From assembly GCA_910578715.1 (NCBI GenBank), contig CAJTRL010000045.1:1-30981 (forward strand): a stretch of DNA of 30,981 bases, read 5' to 3'. Positions 7,376 to 15,393 of this stretch are shown here, piece after piece. The stretch's first letter is position 1, and every line of letters starts with the position of its first letter. The notes under the pieces were generated by a model that was given only the letters and a program-made list of their open reading frames with translations, searched no databases and had not been told where the DNA came from. A program made the translations under genes and the position numbers. Source of the stretch: an uncultured Lachnospiraceae bacterium. GTDB taxonomy: Bacteria; Bacillota; Clostridia; Lachnospirales; Lachnospiraceae.

Positions 7376-7924
7376 GATGACAGGTTAAAGCCATATGATG
7401 AAAAAATGAAAAAGTCGTACGACTATCTGGAAATGGATTTGGGAACCATTCGTGCGGGCCGTGCCAATCCTCATGTGCTTGACAGGATTAAAGTGGATTA
7501 TTACGGAACACCGACCCCGATTCAGCAGGTGGGCAATATTACGGTTCCTGACCCGAGGATGATACAGATTGCGCCCTGGGAAAAAAGCCTGATTAAAGAA
7601 ATCGAAAAGGCGATTATGATGTCGGATGTGGGCATTACGCCGAGCAATGACGGCGTGGTCATTCGCCTGGTATTTCCCGATTTGACGGAAGAGCGCAGAA
7701 AAGAACTCGTAAAAGATATTAAGAAACGGGGCGAGGAAAACAAAGTCGCAATCAGAAATACGAGACGCGACGGTATGGATGCTTTCAAGAAACTTGCGAA
7801 AGCCGAAGTTTCGGAAGATGAGATTAAGGAACTTGGCGACCAGCTTCAGAAACTGACGGATAAGTATATCAAAGAAGTGGATAAGCTGGTGGAAGAGAAG
7901 TCCAGGGAAATTATGACGGTATAA
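7373..7924 (+). CDS. frr: ribosome recycling factor
   Basis: 183 residues, close to the usual 185. With EF-G it splits post-termination ribosomes. Signatures: LGTIRAGRANPHVLDRIKVDYYGTPTPIQQ near the N-terminus, IQIAPWEKSLIKEIEKAI, and the C-terminal three-helix-bundle part with NTRRDGMDAFKKL, ending in a helix KYIKEVDKLVEEKSREIM. The start at 7373 gives the family-typical MDDRLKPYDEKMKKS. The gene follows pyrH by 25 bases. The initiation region is unusual: the best-placed ATG for the Shine-Dalgarno is an ATGTAA start-stop at 7361, so frr may be reached by re-initiation. Confidence 0.97.
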   Translation: MDDRLKPYDEKMKKSYDYLEMDLGTIRAGRANPHVLDRIKVDYYGTPTPIQQVGNITVPDPRMIQIAPWEKSLIKEIEKAIMMSDVGITPSNDGVVIRLVFPDLTEERRKELVKDIKKRGEENKVAIRNTRRDGMDAFKKLAKAEVSEDEIKELGDQLQKLTDKYIKEVDKLVEEKSREIMTV

Positions 7925-7949
7925 CAAGTCGAACATATAAAAGAAATGA

Positions 7950-7989
7950 GGGGCTTGCGGGGTAGAAATACGCCGCTGTCCCCTTTTTT
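7950..7989 (+). terminator. hairpin with T run between frr and uppS
   Basis: GGGG (7950-7953) pairs with CCCC (7980-7983), GCGG with CCGC inside, and GTA-GAAA-TAC forms a tetraloop-capped top; six T residues follow. The interior mismatches weaken it, so it may be a partial attenuator that sets the ratio of pyrH-frr to uppS onward. Confidence 0.6.
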
Positions 7990-8025
7990 ACAGGTTTTGT
8001 ACTGGGAAAATAGGGAGGATGCGGC

Positions 8026-8745
8026 ATGGAAGAAGGTTTTAAAATACCAAATCATGTGGCAATTATTCTGGATGGCAACGGAAGATGGGCCAAAAGCAAG
8101 GGAATGCCCAGAAATTATGGTCATGTACAGGGCGCGAAGACGGTGGAGGTTATCTGTGAGGAGGCTTACCGCATGGGTATACAATACCTGACAGTCTACG
8201 CTTTTTCCACGGAAAACTGGACAAGGCCGAAGGAAGAAGTGGACGCCCTGATGAAACTTTTGCGCAATTATATGAAGACCAGTCTGAAAACGGCTGCCAA
8301 AAACAATATGTGCGTCCGCATTATCGGCGATAAAACGGGACTGGATGAGGATATCAGAGAGCAGATTGCGCGGCTGGAAGAGGCGACGAAGGACAATACC
8401 GGGCTGCATTTTCAAATCGCCATCAATTATGGCGGCCGGGATGAAATCGTTCGTGCTGTAAAGAAACTGGCATGCAGAATCGAAGAAGGCGCGCTGAAAC
8501 CGGAAGAAATTACGGAACAGTTATTGAACGGGGAACTGGACACACACGGACTGCCGGACCCGGACCTTCTGATTCGTACCTGTAACGAACAGCGGATTTC
8601 CAATTTTCTGCTGTGGCAGCTTTCTTATGCGGAATTTTATTTTACGGAGACGGCCTGGCCCGATTTTTCCAAAGAAGAATTGGAAAAAGCTGTTGCGGCA
8701 TATAATAAAAGAAACAGAAAGTATGGTATGATAAGCGAAGAATAA
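8026..8745 (+). CDS. uppS: isoprenyl transferase (undecaprenyl diphosphate synthase)
   Basis: 239 residues of the cis-prenyltransferase family, which extends farnesyl diphosphate with isopentenyl units to make the C55 lipid carrier for peptidoglycan. Motifs: HVAIILDGNGRWAKSKG with the catalytic aspartate, NYGHVQGAKTV, TVYAFSTENWTRPKEEV, INYGGRDEIV, and DLLIRTCNEQRISNFLLWQLSYAEFYF. GGGAGG at 8013-8018 is seven bases from the ATG. The gene begins after the frr hairpin and is followed by cdsA. One slight deviation is CNEQRISNF where GGEQRISNF or SGEQRISNF is commoner. Its product uses the isopentenyl diphosphate made by dxr and ispG in the same cluster. Confidence 0.95.
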   Translation: MEEGFKIPNHVAIILDGNGRWAKSKGMPRNYGHVQGAKTVEVICEEAYRMGIQYLTVYAFSTENWTRPKEEVDALMKLLRNYMKTSLKTAAKNNMCVRIIGDKTGLDEDIREQIARLEEATKDNTGLHFQIAINYGGRDEIVRAVKKLACRIEEGALKPEEITEQLLNGELDTHGLPDPDLLIRTCNEQRISNFLLWQLSYAEFYFTETAWPDFSKEELEKAVAAYNKRNRKYGMISEE

Positions 8746-8772
8746 TTTTTCTTTGAAAGGCAGGGGTGTAAT

Positions 8773-9633
8773 ATGTTTCGGACGAGACTAATCAGTGGGA
8801 TTGTGCTGGTTGCGATTGCCGCCGGCACGATTATAGCGGGCGGTCTGGTACTGGCGGCGGTATTATGCACGATATCTCTGATTGCGTACCGGGAACTGAC
8901 GAAGGCAACAGGCGTGCATGACGGAGGAAAAAGAGTAAATGCTCTGGAAATGACCGGATTTCTGCTGACCATTGCCTATTACGCAGGGCTGTATATCGGT
9001 CTGCTGCGCATGAAAGAATATGAGCTTACCTCGGTTTATCGTGTTTTTATGACCGTAACGGTTGTGGCGGTTCTTATTTTTATGTTTGTCTATGTGTTCA
9101 GCTTTCCGAGATTTCAGGCCGGACAGGTGATGGCGGCTTTTTTTGAGCTGATTTATGCGCCTTTTCTTTTGTCTTCTCTTTATATCATCCGGGAAGGATG
9201 GGAACAGGGAGCGCTCCTGACAGTACTGGTTTTTCTCTGTTCCTGGGGAAGCGATACCTGTGCCTATGCGGTGGGCGTTTTGTTCGGAAAACATAAAATG
9301 ACGCCGAAGCTCAGTCCGAAAAAGTCTATTGAAGGCGGCATCGGCGGTGTAGTAGGCGCTGCGCTTCTGTTCGGATTATATACTTATTATGTCATTAATC
9401 CGGTATCGGTGGAACAGGTACAGATAGGGCTGTTTCCGGCGATGTGTCTCGGCGCGGTCGGAGCACTTGTTTCGATGATAGGAGATTTGGCGGCGTCGGC
9501 GATTAAACGGGACCACAATATTAAGGACTATGGAAAACTGATACCGGGACATGGCGGCATCATGGACCGGTTTGACAGCGTTATCATCGCGGCGCCGTTT
9601 ATTTTCTTTGGGCTGACATTGATTACAGGTTAG
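8773..9633 (+). CDS. cdsA: phosphatidate cytidylyltransferase
   Basis: A 286-residue integral membrane enzyme with about eight hydrophobic helices that makes CDP-diacylglycerol from phosphatidic acid and CTP, the branch point of phospholipid synthesis. The family signature is at the C-terminus: SAIKRDHNIKDYGKLIPGHGG followed by DRFDS. Also visible are SWGSDTCAYAVG and GKHKMTPKLSPKKSIEG, the expected metal- and CTP-binding loop. The start ATG follows AAAGGCAGGGGTG with suitable spacing. The order uppS-cdsA-dxr-rseP is the common Firmicute arrangement. Confidence 0.95.
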   Translation: MFRTRLISGIVLVAIAAGTIIAGGLVLAAVLCTISLIAYRELTKATGVHDGGKRVNALEMTGFLLTIAYYAGLYIGLLRMKEYELTSVYRVFMTVTVVAVLIFMFVYVFSFPRFQAGQVMAAFFELIYAPFLLSSLYIIREGWEQGALLTVLVFLCSWGSDTCAYAVGVLFGKHKMTPKLSPKKSIEGGIGGVVGAALLFGLYTYYVINPVSVEQVQIGLFPAMCLGAVGALVSMIGDLAASAIKRDHNIKDYGKLIPGHGGIMDRFDSVIIAAPFIFFGLTLITG

Positions 9634-9657
9634 TGTATTGGAAAGGAATCAGACAGG

Positions 9658-10806
9658 ATGAAAAAAATTGCAATACTCGGTTCTACCGGCTCAATTGGCA
9701 CGCAGACCCTTGAAATCGTGAGAAATCAGCCGGATTTACAGGTTGTCTCTCTGGCGGCGGGAACGAATACGGCTCTTATGGAGCAGCAAATCCGGGAGTT
9801 CCGCCCGCGGATGGCGGCCATGTGGAGTGAAGAAGCGGCGGCCGACCTGGCGGGCCGGGTTGCCGATATGGATGTGAAAGTCGTAAGCGGTATGGAGGGA
9901 CTGCTGGAAATTTCCACGCTGGAAGAGGCGGAAGTGCTCGTGACGGCCATTGTGGGCATGATTGGCATCCGGCCCACCATCGCGGCGATTGAACGGGGCA
10001 AAACAATAGCGCTTGCCAACAAAGAAACGCTGGTGACGGCGGGGCATCTGATTATGCCGCTTGCCCAAAAATGCGGCGTCTCCATTTTACCGGTGGACAG
10101 CGAGCACAGCGCAATTTTTCAGTCTTTGCACGGCGAGAACAGGGAGCGGGTGAGCAAAATCATTCTGACGGCTTCCGGCGGACCTTTCCGGGGCAAAAAA
10201 AGAGAAGAACTGGGAGCGATGACGATAGAAGATGCCCTGAAACATCCCAACTGGTCTATGGGGAAAAAGGTGACGATAGATTCCGCTTCTCTTGTGAATA
10301 AGGGACTGGAAGTGATGGAGGCACGCTGGCTTTTTGATGTGCCGCTTGAGCAGATTCAGGTCGTCATCCATCCGCAGAGCATTATTCATTCCGCGGTGGA
10401 ATATGTGGACGGCGGCATTATGGCACAGCTTGGCATGCCGGATATGAAACTGCCGATTCAGTATGCGCTGTTTTACCCGGACAGAAGACATCTTCCTGGG
10501 AAAAGGGTGGATTTTTTTGCGCTCCGGCAGCTTACTTTTGAAAAACCGGATGTGGAAACCTTCCGCGGTCTGGGCCTTGCTTATGAAGCGGCGAGGACAG
10601 GCGGCAGCCTTCCGACGGTATTCAATGCGGCGAATGAAAAAGCTGTGGCCTTATTTATACAGCGGAAAATCGGATTTCTTCAGATTCCGGAATTAATTGA
10701 GCAGGCGATGGGGCATCATAAAGTAATAGAAAATCCTTCCGTGGAGGAAATTTTACAGACAGAAGCGGAAACATATGAATATATAAAGCAGGTGATGGAT
10801 TATTAA
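9658..10806 (+). CDS. dxr: 1-deoxy-D-xylulose 5-phosphate reductoisomerase
   Basis: A 382-residue NADPH-dependent enzyme that converts DXP to MEP, the committed step of the non-mevalonate isoprenoid pathway. The N-terminal GSTGSIGTQTLEIV is the dinucleotide loop; ANKETLV, DSEHSAIFQSL, TASGGPFRG, HPNWSMGKKVTIDSASLVNKGLEVMEA and HPQSIIHS are the substrate- and metal-binding motifs. GGAAAGGAA lies upstream of the ATG. The last codons (ATG GAT TAT TAA) double as the ribosome-binding area of rseP, so the two are translationally linked. ispG, a later enzyme of the same pathway, is about 3.5 kb downstream. Confidence 0.97.
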   Translation: MKKIAILGSTGSIGTQTLEIVRNQPDLQVVSLAAGTNTALMEQQIREFRPRMAAMWSEEAAADLAGRVADMDVKVVSGMEGLLEISTLEEAEVLVTAIVGMIGIRPTIAAIERGKTIALANKETLVTAGHLIMPLAQKCGVSILPVDSEHSAIFQSLHGENRERVSKIILTASGGPFRGKKREELGAMTIEDALKHPNWSMGKKVTIDSASLVNKGLEVMEARWLFDVPLEQIQVVIHPQSIIHSAVEYVDGGIMAQLGMPDMKLPIQYALFYPDRRHLPGKRVDFFALRQLTFEKPDVETFRGLGLAYEAARTGGSLPTVFNAANEKAVALFIQRKIGFLQIPELIEQAMGHHKVIENPSVEEILQTEAETYEYIKQVMDY

Positions 10807-11854
10807 AACGGTTATTTTATTTCTGATTATTTTTGGAATTGTGGTTATTTCCCACGAGTTCGGACATTTTCTGATTGGAAAAAGAAACGGAATCCGTGTC
10901 GTGGAATTTGCGGTTGGCATGGGCCCGACGCTGTTTTCTTTTCAAAAAGGAGAGACGAAGTATTCTTTAAAGCTGCTTCCGATAGGCGGCGCCTGTATGT
11001 TTGACGGAGAAGACGGCGTAATGACGGAAAATGGAGAAGCGGACGAACATTCTTTTCTGAAGGCGAATGTCTGGGCGAGAATTGCGACCGTCTTCGCCGG
11101 ACCTTTTTTCAATTTTGTGCTGGCTTTTGTCTTTTCCCTGATTGTCGTGGCGTTTAACGGCTCAGACAGGCCGGTGGTACAACAGCTCATGGAAGGTTCT
11201 GCGGCCGAAGAAGCCGGGATTCTGCCAGGCGATGAAATTGTCAGAATCAATGGCGAAAGAATCCATCTGTACCGGGAAGTCAGCCTGATTTCGGCGATGA
11301 ACCAGGGCGAGACGCTGGAAATCCAGATAAAAAGAAACGGTGAAAAACAGAATGTTGTTATCGTTCCCCGCTATGATGCACAGGACGGCAGATATTATAT
11401 CGGACTGCGCGGCGCGGGAGAATTTTTTGACTGTAATCCGCTTCAGGTATTCCAGTACGGCGTCTATGAGGTGCGCTATTGGGTGAAGGCGACCTATAAG
11501 AGCATTCTGATGCTTTTACAGGGACAGGCGACGAAAGATGATGTATCGGGGCCAATCGGCATTGCGCAGTTTGTGGGCGATACCTATGATGAAGTGAAGG
11601 ATTACGGAATTTCCTCCGTCGTCTTTACGATGATGAACATCATTATTCTGCTGTCGGTCAATCTGGGCATCATGAACCTGCTTCCCCTCCCGGCGCTGGA
11701 CGGCGGGCGGCTTGTATTCATGTTTCTTGAGGTCATCCGTGGAAAGCCCGTTTCTCCCGAAAAAGAAGGGCTTGTGCACTTCGCGGGCCTCGTGGTGTTC
11801 ATGATTCTGATGGTATTCGTCATGTATAACGATATTATGAAAATTATCCGGTAG
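10802..11854 (+). CDS. rseP: RIP metalloprotease (site-2 protease) RseP-like, apparently with an ATT start
   Basis: A membrane zinc protease that cuts substrates inside the bilayer, such as anti-sigma factors and signal-peptide remnants. Features: HEFGH at residues 18-22, a second membrane segment near FAGPFFNFVLAFVFSLIVVAF, a PDZ domain (about 130-190), and the third zinc-ligand motif NLLPLPALDGGRL, followed by a last helix. No ATG, GTG or TTG precedes GTG 10841 in this frame up to a stop at 10793-10795, yet a GTG 10841 start would leave only four residues before HEFGH and destroy the first membrane helix. An ATT at 10802, overlapping the dxr stop and six bases after AGGTGA, restores the helix and is used here as the likely start (350 residues). 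Confidence is high for identity, low for start. Confidence 0.9.
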   Translation: MKTVILFLIIFGIVVISHEFGHFLIGKRNGIRVVEFAVGMGPTLFSFQKGETKYSLKLLPIGGACMFDGEDGVMTENGEADEHSFLKANVWARIATVFAGPFFNFVLAFVFSLIVVAFNGSDRPVVQQLMEGSAAEEAGILPGDEIVRINGERIHLYREVSLISAMNQGETLEIQIKRNGEKQNVVIVPRYDAQDGRYYIGLRGAGEFFDCNPLQVFQYGVYEVRYWVKATYKSILMLLQGQATKDDVSGPIGIAQFVGDTYDEVKDYGISSVVFTMMNIIILLSVNLGIMNLLPLPALDGGRLVFMFLEVIRGKPVSPEKEGLVHFAGLVVFMILMVFVMYNDIMKIIR

Positions 11855-11869
11855 GTATTTATAAAAATC

Positions 11870-12049
11870 GTAACAGTTCAGCCTCCGCCCGGACAGAGCA
11901 TTGTTCTCTTTGGAGGTGCGCTTTCGCTCCGTGAAAAATCGTAGCGGTACTAAGTTCAAAAGGCACAAAGCGCCTTTTTCACTAAGTGCCGACGTTTTTC
12001 AAGGGCCTCCGCCAGAGAACAATGCTCTGTCCGGGCGGAGGCTGAATTG
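11870..12049 (+). repeat. structured palindromic element, copy 1
   Basis: Arms 11877-11909 and 12014-12046 form a perfect 33-bp inverted repeat, starting TTCAGCCTCCGCCCGG. Inside are the shared boxes: GGAGGTGCGCTTTCGCTCC, GCGGTACTAAGTTCAAA and TTTTTCACTAAGTGCCGACG. Further helices TGAAAAA/TTTTTCA and AAGGC/GCCTT sit closer to the tip. It lies between rseP and the PP2C gene, whose promoter begins about 30 bases after it. No open frame is present. Confidence 0.85.
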
Positions 12050-12077
12050 AAAAATCCGGAGGAGCGTGTTTGCGAGC

Positions 12078-12106
12078 TTGCCAGATGGTGCCGGATGGGG
12101 TATAAT
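12078..12106 (+). promoter_or_regulatory. sigma-A promoter for the phosphatase/kinase pair
   Basis: TTGCCA at 12078-12083, a 17-base spacer and a perfect TATAAT at 12101-12106. The start codon is about 115 bases further, so the transcript has a medium-length leader of A+T-rich sequence (12113-12228) in which no clear structure was seen. Confidence 0.75.
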
Positions 12107-12228
12107 CTTAATAATCAATTCAACAGCGTTTCTGAAAATCTTTGCGGTCTTCACTGCATGTATCATGATTTATTTTTTACTCGATAATTATAAACTTATT
12201 TTTTCAGGAAAGGATATCGGTTAAAAGG

Positions 12229-12972
12229 ATGAAGTATTGGACAAGTGTATATTGGAACCGGGGCGCGGTGCGGGAAACAAATCAGGATTCCCTTGTCGTG
12301 TTACAGGCCATGACGCTGCAGGGCAGAGTGCTGATGGCAGCGGTCTGCGACGGAATGGGAGGCGCGGACAGGGGAGAATGGGCCAGCGGATATCTGACGG
12401 AAGAACTGATTACATGGTTCTATGACGGCCTTTTAAAATCCGTTGGAAAGAAGAAGCCGCTCTGGGTTCTGCGGCGTTTGGGAGAACGAAAGGTTTTCCA
12501 GGTACAGCAGAAGCTGTATTCTTATGCGGATGCGCGCGGGCTGGAGATGGGAACCACCATGTCTTTGCTTGTATTGTGGGAAAAGAATTATCTGCTCTGG
12601 CATCTGGGAGACAGCCGGATATACCGTCTGGCGGGGCGCCCCCAAAATAAAATTTCACTGCTGACAAAAGACCATGTACAGGGAAAGAACAGGCTGACAA
12701 AATGCGTGGGCAGCTTCGGCTTTTTTCAGCCGGATTTCCGAATGGGCGTTATCGGAAAGAGGGATGCTTTTCTGCTGTGCAGCGACGGCTTCTGGCATGA
12801 GATGAGAGAAGAAGAACTGGGAGAAATCCTTGCGCCGGACGGGATGACGGAAGAACGGTGCAACAGGCGGCTGCGGGAAATTGGAGAGGCGGCAGTGCGG
12901 CGGGGAGAGAAGGATAATTTGTCGGCAGTCTATATCGGAATACGGATGGACAGAGAAAGGAAACGGAGGTGA
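12229..12972 (+). CDS. PP2C-family Ser/Thr protein phosphatase
   Basis: A 247-residue metal-dependent phosphatase (PrpC/Stp type) that reverses Hanks-kinase phosphorylation. Metal-binding and core motifs are present: RETNQDS (D20), VCDGMGGADRG (D41, G42), GTTMSLLVLW, WHLGDSRIYRL, LLTKDH, LCSDGFWHEM and EKDNLSAVYIG. The sequence is cytoplasmic with no membrane segment. The kinase begins four bases after the stop, so they form a phosphatase-kinase pair. The ribosome site is unclear: AAAAGG touches the ATG, while AGGAAAGG at 12207-12214 is farther than usual. In many Firmicutes this pair lies near priA, fmt or rsmB; here it sits between rseP and ispG. Confidence 0.92.
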   Translation: MKYWTSVYWNRGAVRETNQDSLVVLQAMTLQGRVLMAAVCDGMGGADRGEWASGYLTEELITWFYDGLLKSVGKKKPLWVLRRLGERKVFQVQQKLYSYADARGLEMGTTMSLLVLWEKNYLLWHLGDSRIYRLAGRPQNKISLLTKDHVQGKNRLTKCVGSFGFFQPDFRMGVIGKRDAFLLCSDGFWHEMREEELGEILAPDGMTEERCNRRLREIGEAAVRRGEKDNLSAVYIGIRMDRERKRR

Positions 12973-12976
12973 GGCG

Positions 12977-14260
12977 ATGACAGGAAGGTTATTGATGGGT
13001 AAGTATGAATTGAAAGAAAAAATCGGCACAGGGGGCAGCAGTACCGTTTATCTGGCGTGGGACAGGCATCTGGAGCGGTATGTTGCGTTGAAAGAAGAAA
13101 AAGACGCCGGGGAAGTGCGGGATGCAGAGAATGCAGAAAGAGCGGGAATTGCAGAGAGAACAGGAAAAGCAGAGAAAGCGAACGATACAGAGGATATCAG
13201 TATTTTGAAAAAGGAAATGAAAATGCTGAAAAGTCTGAAGCATCCGATGCTGCCGGAAATATACGATTATTTTCAGGAATCGAGACAGTATCTTGTGATG
13301 GAATATATTCGCGGAGAAGGTTTACATAACTATATTGAGCGGGAAGGCGCAGTACCGGAAAAACAGGCTTGTGAATGGGCACTGCAGTTACTGGAACTGT
13401 TTTCCTATCTGCATGGACAAAAGCCGCCTGTTCTGTACCGGGATTTAAAGCCCGAAAATATTATCGTCTGTCCGGACGGCGGATTGCGGGTGGTGGATTT
13501 CGGAACGGCGCTATACAGCCGTTATGATAACCGTATGGCGGAAAATCTGGCGGGCACGGTGGGGTATGCGGCGCCGGAGCAGTTAAATAGATATACGATT
13601 CAAAAGGTGAAGGCGGGAAGGAAAACGGATGCGGTGTTTTTTGAAAGCGGTGTGGACGAGCGTAGCGATATCTATACGCTTGGTGCCACACTTTATCATA
13701 TGCTGACCGGACATAATCCGGCCAGACCGCCTTATGGAATAAGGCCCGTCAGATATATGAACCCGGAGATTACACAGGATATGGAATGGATTGTGGCAAA
13801 GTGCACGGCGGAGGAACCGGACAGGCGGTATCAGACGGTGGAAGAACTGCGGGCGGATTTGGAAAAGGAAAAGTTTTCCGGGAGACGGCGTTTGTGGGGT
13901 AGTAGAAGAAAAAGGCAGTATGGGCTGCAGAAGCTGGAAAAAAGAATCTGGCTGACGGAAAAAAAGACGACGGGGCTGTTCGCCATCGGACTTTTGCTCT
14001 GTGGCCTGTGCGCCGGATTTTTTTCCATACAGGCTAACGGGAGAGAAACGCCGCTGCCCGTCATCGTGTATAATAAACAGGGACAAAAGGTAGTCATCCG
14101 CTATGACAGTATCTATAAGCCGGAAGGAAATCTGCTGTTTGAACTGGAACAGGAGCTTTATGGGAAAGAGGATGCGTATGAACTGTCCATTGGCCTGACG
14201 GACTGCGCGACGGGAAAGAAAAGGGAACGAATCTTTTACATACAGGGGGGCGGAAAATAG
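12977..14260 (+). CDS. Hanks-type Ser/Thr protein kinase with one membrane helix, no PASTA domains
   Basis: 427 residues from ATG 12977, chosen because GGAGG (12966-12970) is seven bases upstream; an in-frame ATG at 12881 inside the phosphatase gene is not credible. Kinase domain: glycine loop GTGGSST (17-23), ATP lysine K39, helix-C glutamate near E80, catalytic YRDLKPEN (D156), VVDFGTA (D174), GTVGYAAPEQ and DERSDIYTLG. A charged, repetitive insert (about 42-74, rich in AE, R and K) lies between K39 and helix C, and a second insert (about 205-226) follows APE. A basic stretch leads into one membrane helix (331-351) and a small extracellular tail of about 75 residues with no PASTA repeat, so it is not a classic muropeptide-sensing PrkC. 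The ligand is unknown. Confidence 0.9.
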   Translation: MTGRLLMGKYELKEKIGTGGSSTVYLAWDRHLERYVALKEEKDAGEVRDAENAERAGIAERTGKAEKANDTEDISILKKEMKMLKSLKHPMLPEIYDYFQESRQYLVMEYIRGEGLHNYIEREGAVPEKQACEWALQLLELFSYLHGQKPPVLYRDLKPENIIVCPDGGLRVVDFGTALYSRYDNRMAENLAGTVGYAAPEQLNRYTIQKVKAGRKTDAVFFESGVDERSDIYTLGATLYHMLTGHNPARPPYGIRPVRYMNPEITQDMEWIVAKCTAEEPDRRYQTVEELRADLEKEKFSGRRRLWGSRRKRQYGLQKLEKRIWLTEKKTTGLFAIGLLLCGLCAGFFSIQANGRETPLPVIVYNKQGQKVVIRYDSIYKPEGNLLFELEQELYGKEDAYELSIGLTDCATGKKRERIFYIQGGGK

Positions 14261-14274
14261 CTTTTCTATTTTGC

Positions 14275-14283
14275 TGGTATGAT
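14275..14283 (+). promoter_or_regulatory. possible extended -10 promoter before ispG
   Basis: TGGTATGAT matches TGnTATnnT. It lies 55 bases before the ispG start, just after a short A+T-rich hairpin (AAAATAG 14254-14260 / CTATTTT 14266-14272) that overlaps the kinase stop. No good -35 is present. It would let ispG and the genes behind it be expressed independently of the kinase pair. Confidence 0.35.
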
Positions 14284-14337
14284 GTACAATGATGGGAAGA
14301 GAAGTTTCAGTGGAAAGGGACGAAGGGAGGATATTTC

Positions 14338-15393
14338 ATGTACCGTGAGCATACAAAAATTGTAAAAATAGGCGACAGGATAATCGGAGGAGGAAATCCG
14401 ATTCTGATTCAGTCGATGACGAATACGAGAACGGAAGATGTGGAAGCAACCGTCGCACAGATTCTGCGGCTGGAACAGGCAGGCTGCGAAATCGTGCGCG
14501 CAACGGTTCCGACGATGGAGGCGGCAAAGGCCTTTGGAGAGATTAAGAAACGGATTCATATTCCGCTTGTTGCGGATATTCATTTTGATTATAAAATGGC
14601 GGTTGCGGCCATCGAAAACGGCGCGGACAAAATCCGTATCAATCCCGGAAATATCGGCAGCAGGGAAAAGGTGGCTTCGGTCGTTTCCGCGGCAAGGGAA
14701 CGCAATATTCCGATTCGGGTGGGCGTCAACAGCGGCTCCCTGGAAAAAGAACTGGTGGAGAAATATCACGGAGTAACGGCGGAAGGCATCGTGGAAAGCG
14801 CGCTGGATAAAGTTCATATTATCGAAGAGCTGGGATATGATAATCTGGTTATCAGTATCAAATCTTCCGATGTGATGATGTGTGTCAAAGCCCATGAAGT
14901 GCTGGCGCAGAAAACAGACTATCCGCTGCATGTAGGCATTACGGAATCCGGGACTTTATACAGCGGCAATATCAAGTCAGCGGCGGGGCTCGGTATTATC
15001 CTTTATCAGGGTATCGGCGATACCATCCGCGTTTCCCTGACCGGAGACCCGGTGGAAGAAATTAAGTCGGCAAAACTGCTGCTTCGGACGCTGGGGCTGC
15101 GCAAGGGCGGTATCGAGGTGGTGTCCTGTCCGACCTGCGGCCGGACGAAAATAGATTTAATCGGGCTGGCGAATCAGGTAGAAACGATGGCGGCGGAATT
15201 TCCGCTGGATATCAAAGTGGCGGTCATGGGCTGTGCCGTCAACGGGCCGGGAGAGGCAAAGGAAGCGGATATCGGAATTGCGGGAGGAGACGGCGAAGGT
15301 CTGCTCATCAAACGTGGTGAAATCGTGCGGAAGGTGCCGGAGGATAAGCTGCTTGCGACTCTGCGGGAAGAGTTGGAGAACTGGGAGAAATGA
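14338..15393 (+). CDS. ispG: (E)-4-hydroxy-3-methylbut-2-enyl-diphosphate synthase
   Basis: A 351-residue [4Fe-4S] enzyme of the MEP pathway that converts MEcPP to HMBPP. An N-terminal TIM-barrel with IQSMTNTRTEDV, VADIHFDYKMA, RINPGNIG and RVGVNSGSLEK is followed by the C-terminal cluster domain. The cluster cysteines lie in SCPTCGRT (two cysteines) and MGCAVNGPGEA, and the family signature GEAKEADIGIAGG is present. Length is the usual bacterial size. GGGAGG at 14325-14330 is seven bases upstream. Its stop codon overlaps the start of an A+T-rich foreign gene (ATGA at 15390-15393), whereas in related genomes polC normally follows closely. Confidence 0.97.
   Translation: MYREHTKIVKIGDRIIGGGNPILIQSMTNTRTEDVEATVAQILRLEQAGCEIVRATVPTMEAAKAFGEIKKRIHIPLVADIHFDYKMAVAAIENGADKIRINPGNIGSREKVASVVSAARERNIPIRVGVNSGSLEKELVEKYHGVTAEGIVESALDKVHIIEELGYDNLVISIKSSDVMMCVKAHEVLAQKTDYPLHVGITESGTLYSGNIKSAAGLGIILYQGIGDTIRVSLTGDPVEEIKSAKLLLRTLGLRKGGIEVVSCPTCGRTKIDLIGLANQVETMAAEFPLDIKVAVMGCAVNGPGEAKEADIGIAGGDGEGLLIKRGEIVRKVPEDKLLATLREELENWEK

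Noticed and set aside
7385..7936. Long open frame on the strand opposite frr
   Set aside because: It mirrors frr almost exactly, has Phe/His/Arg-rich antisense-type composition and no ribosome site.
11870..12049. Palindromic element as a plain terminator or a CRISPR repeat
   Set aside because: At about 180 bases with invariant internal boxes it is too large and too structured for a terminator, and there are no regularly spaced repeats with spacers.
14266..14931. 221-codon open frame opposite ispG
   Set aside because: Antisense shadow of a strongly conserved gene, with no start signals or domain pattern.
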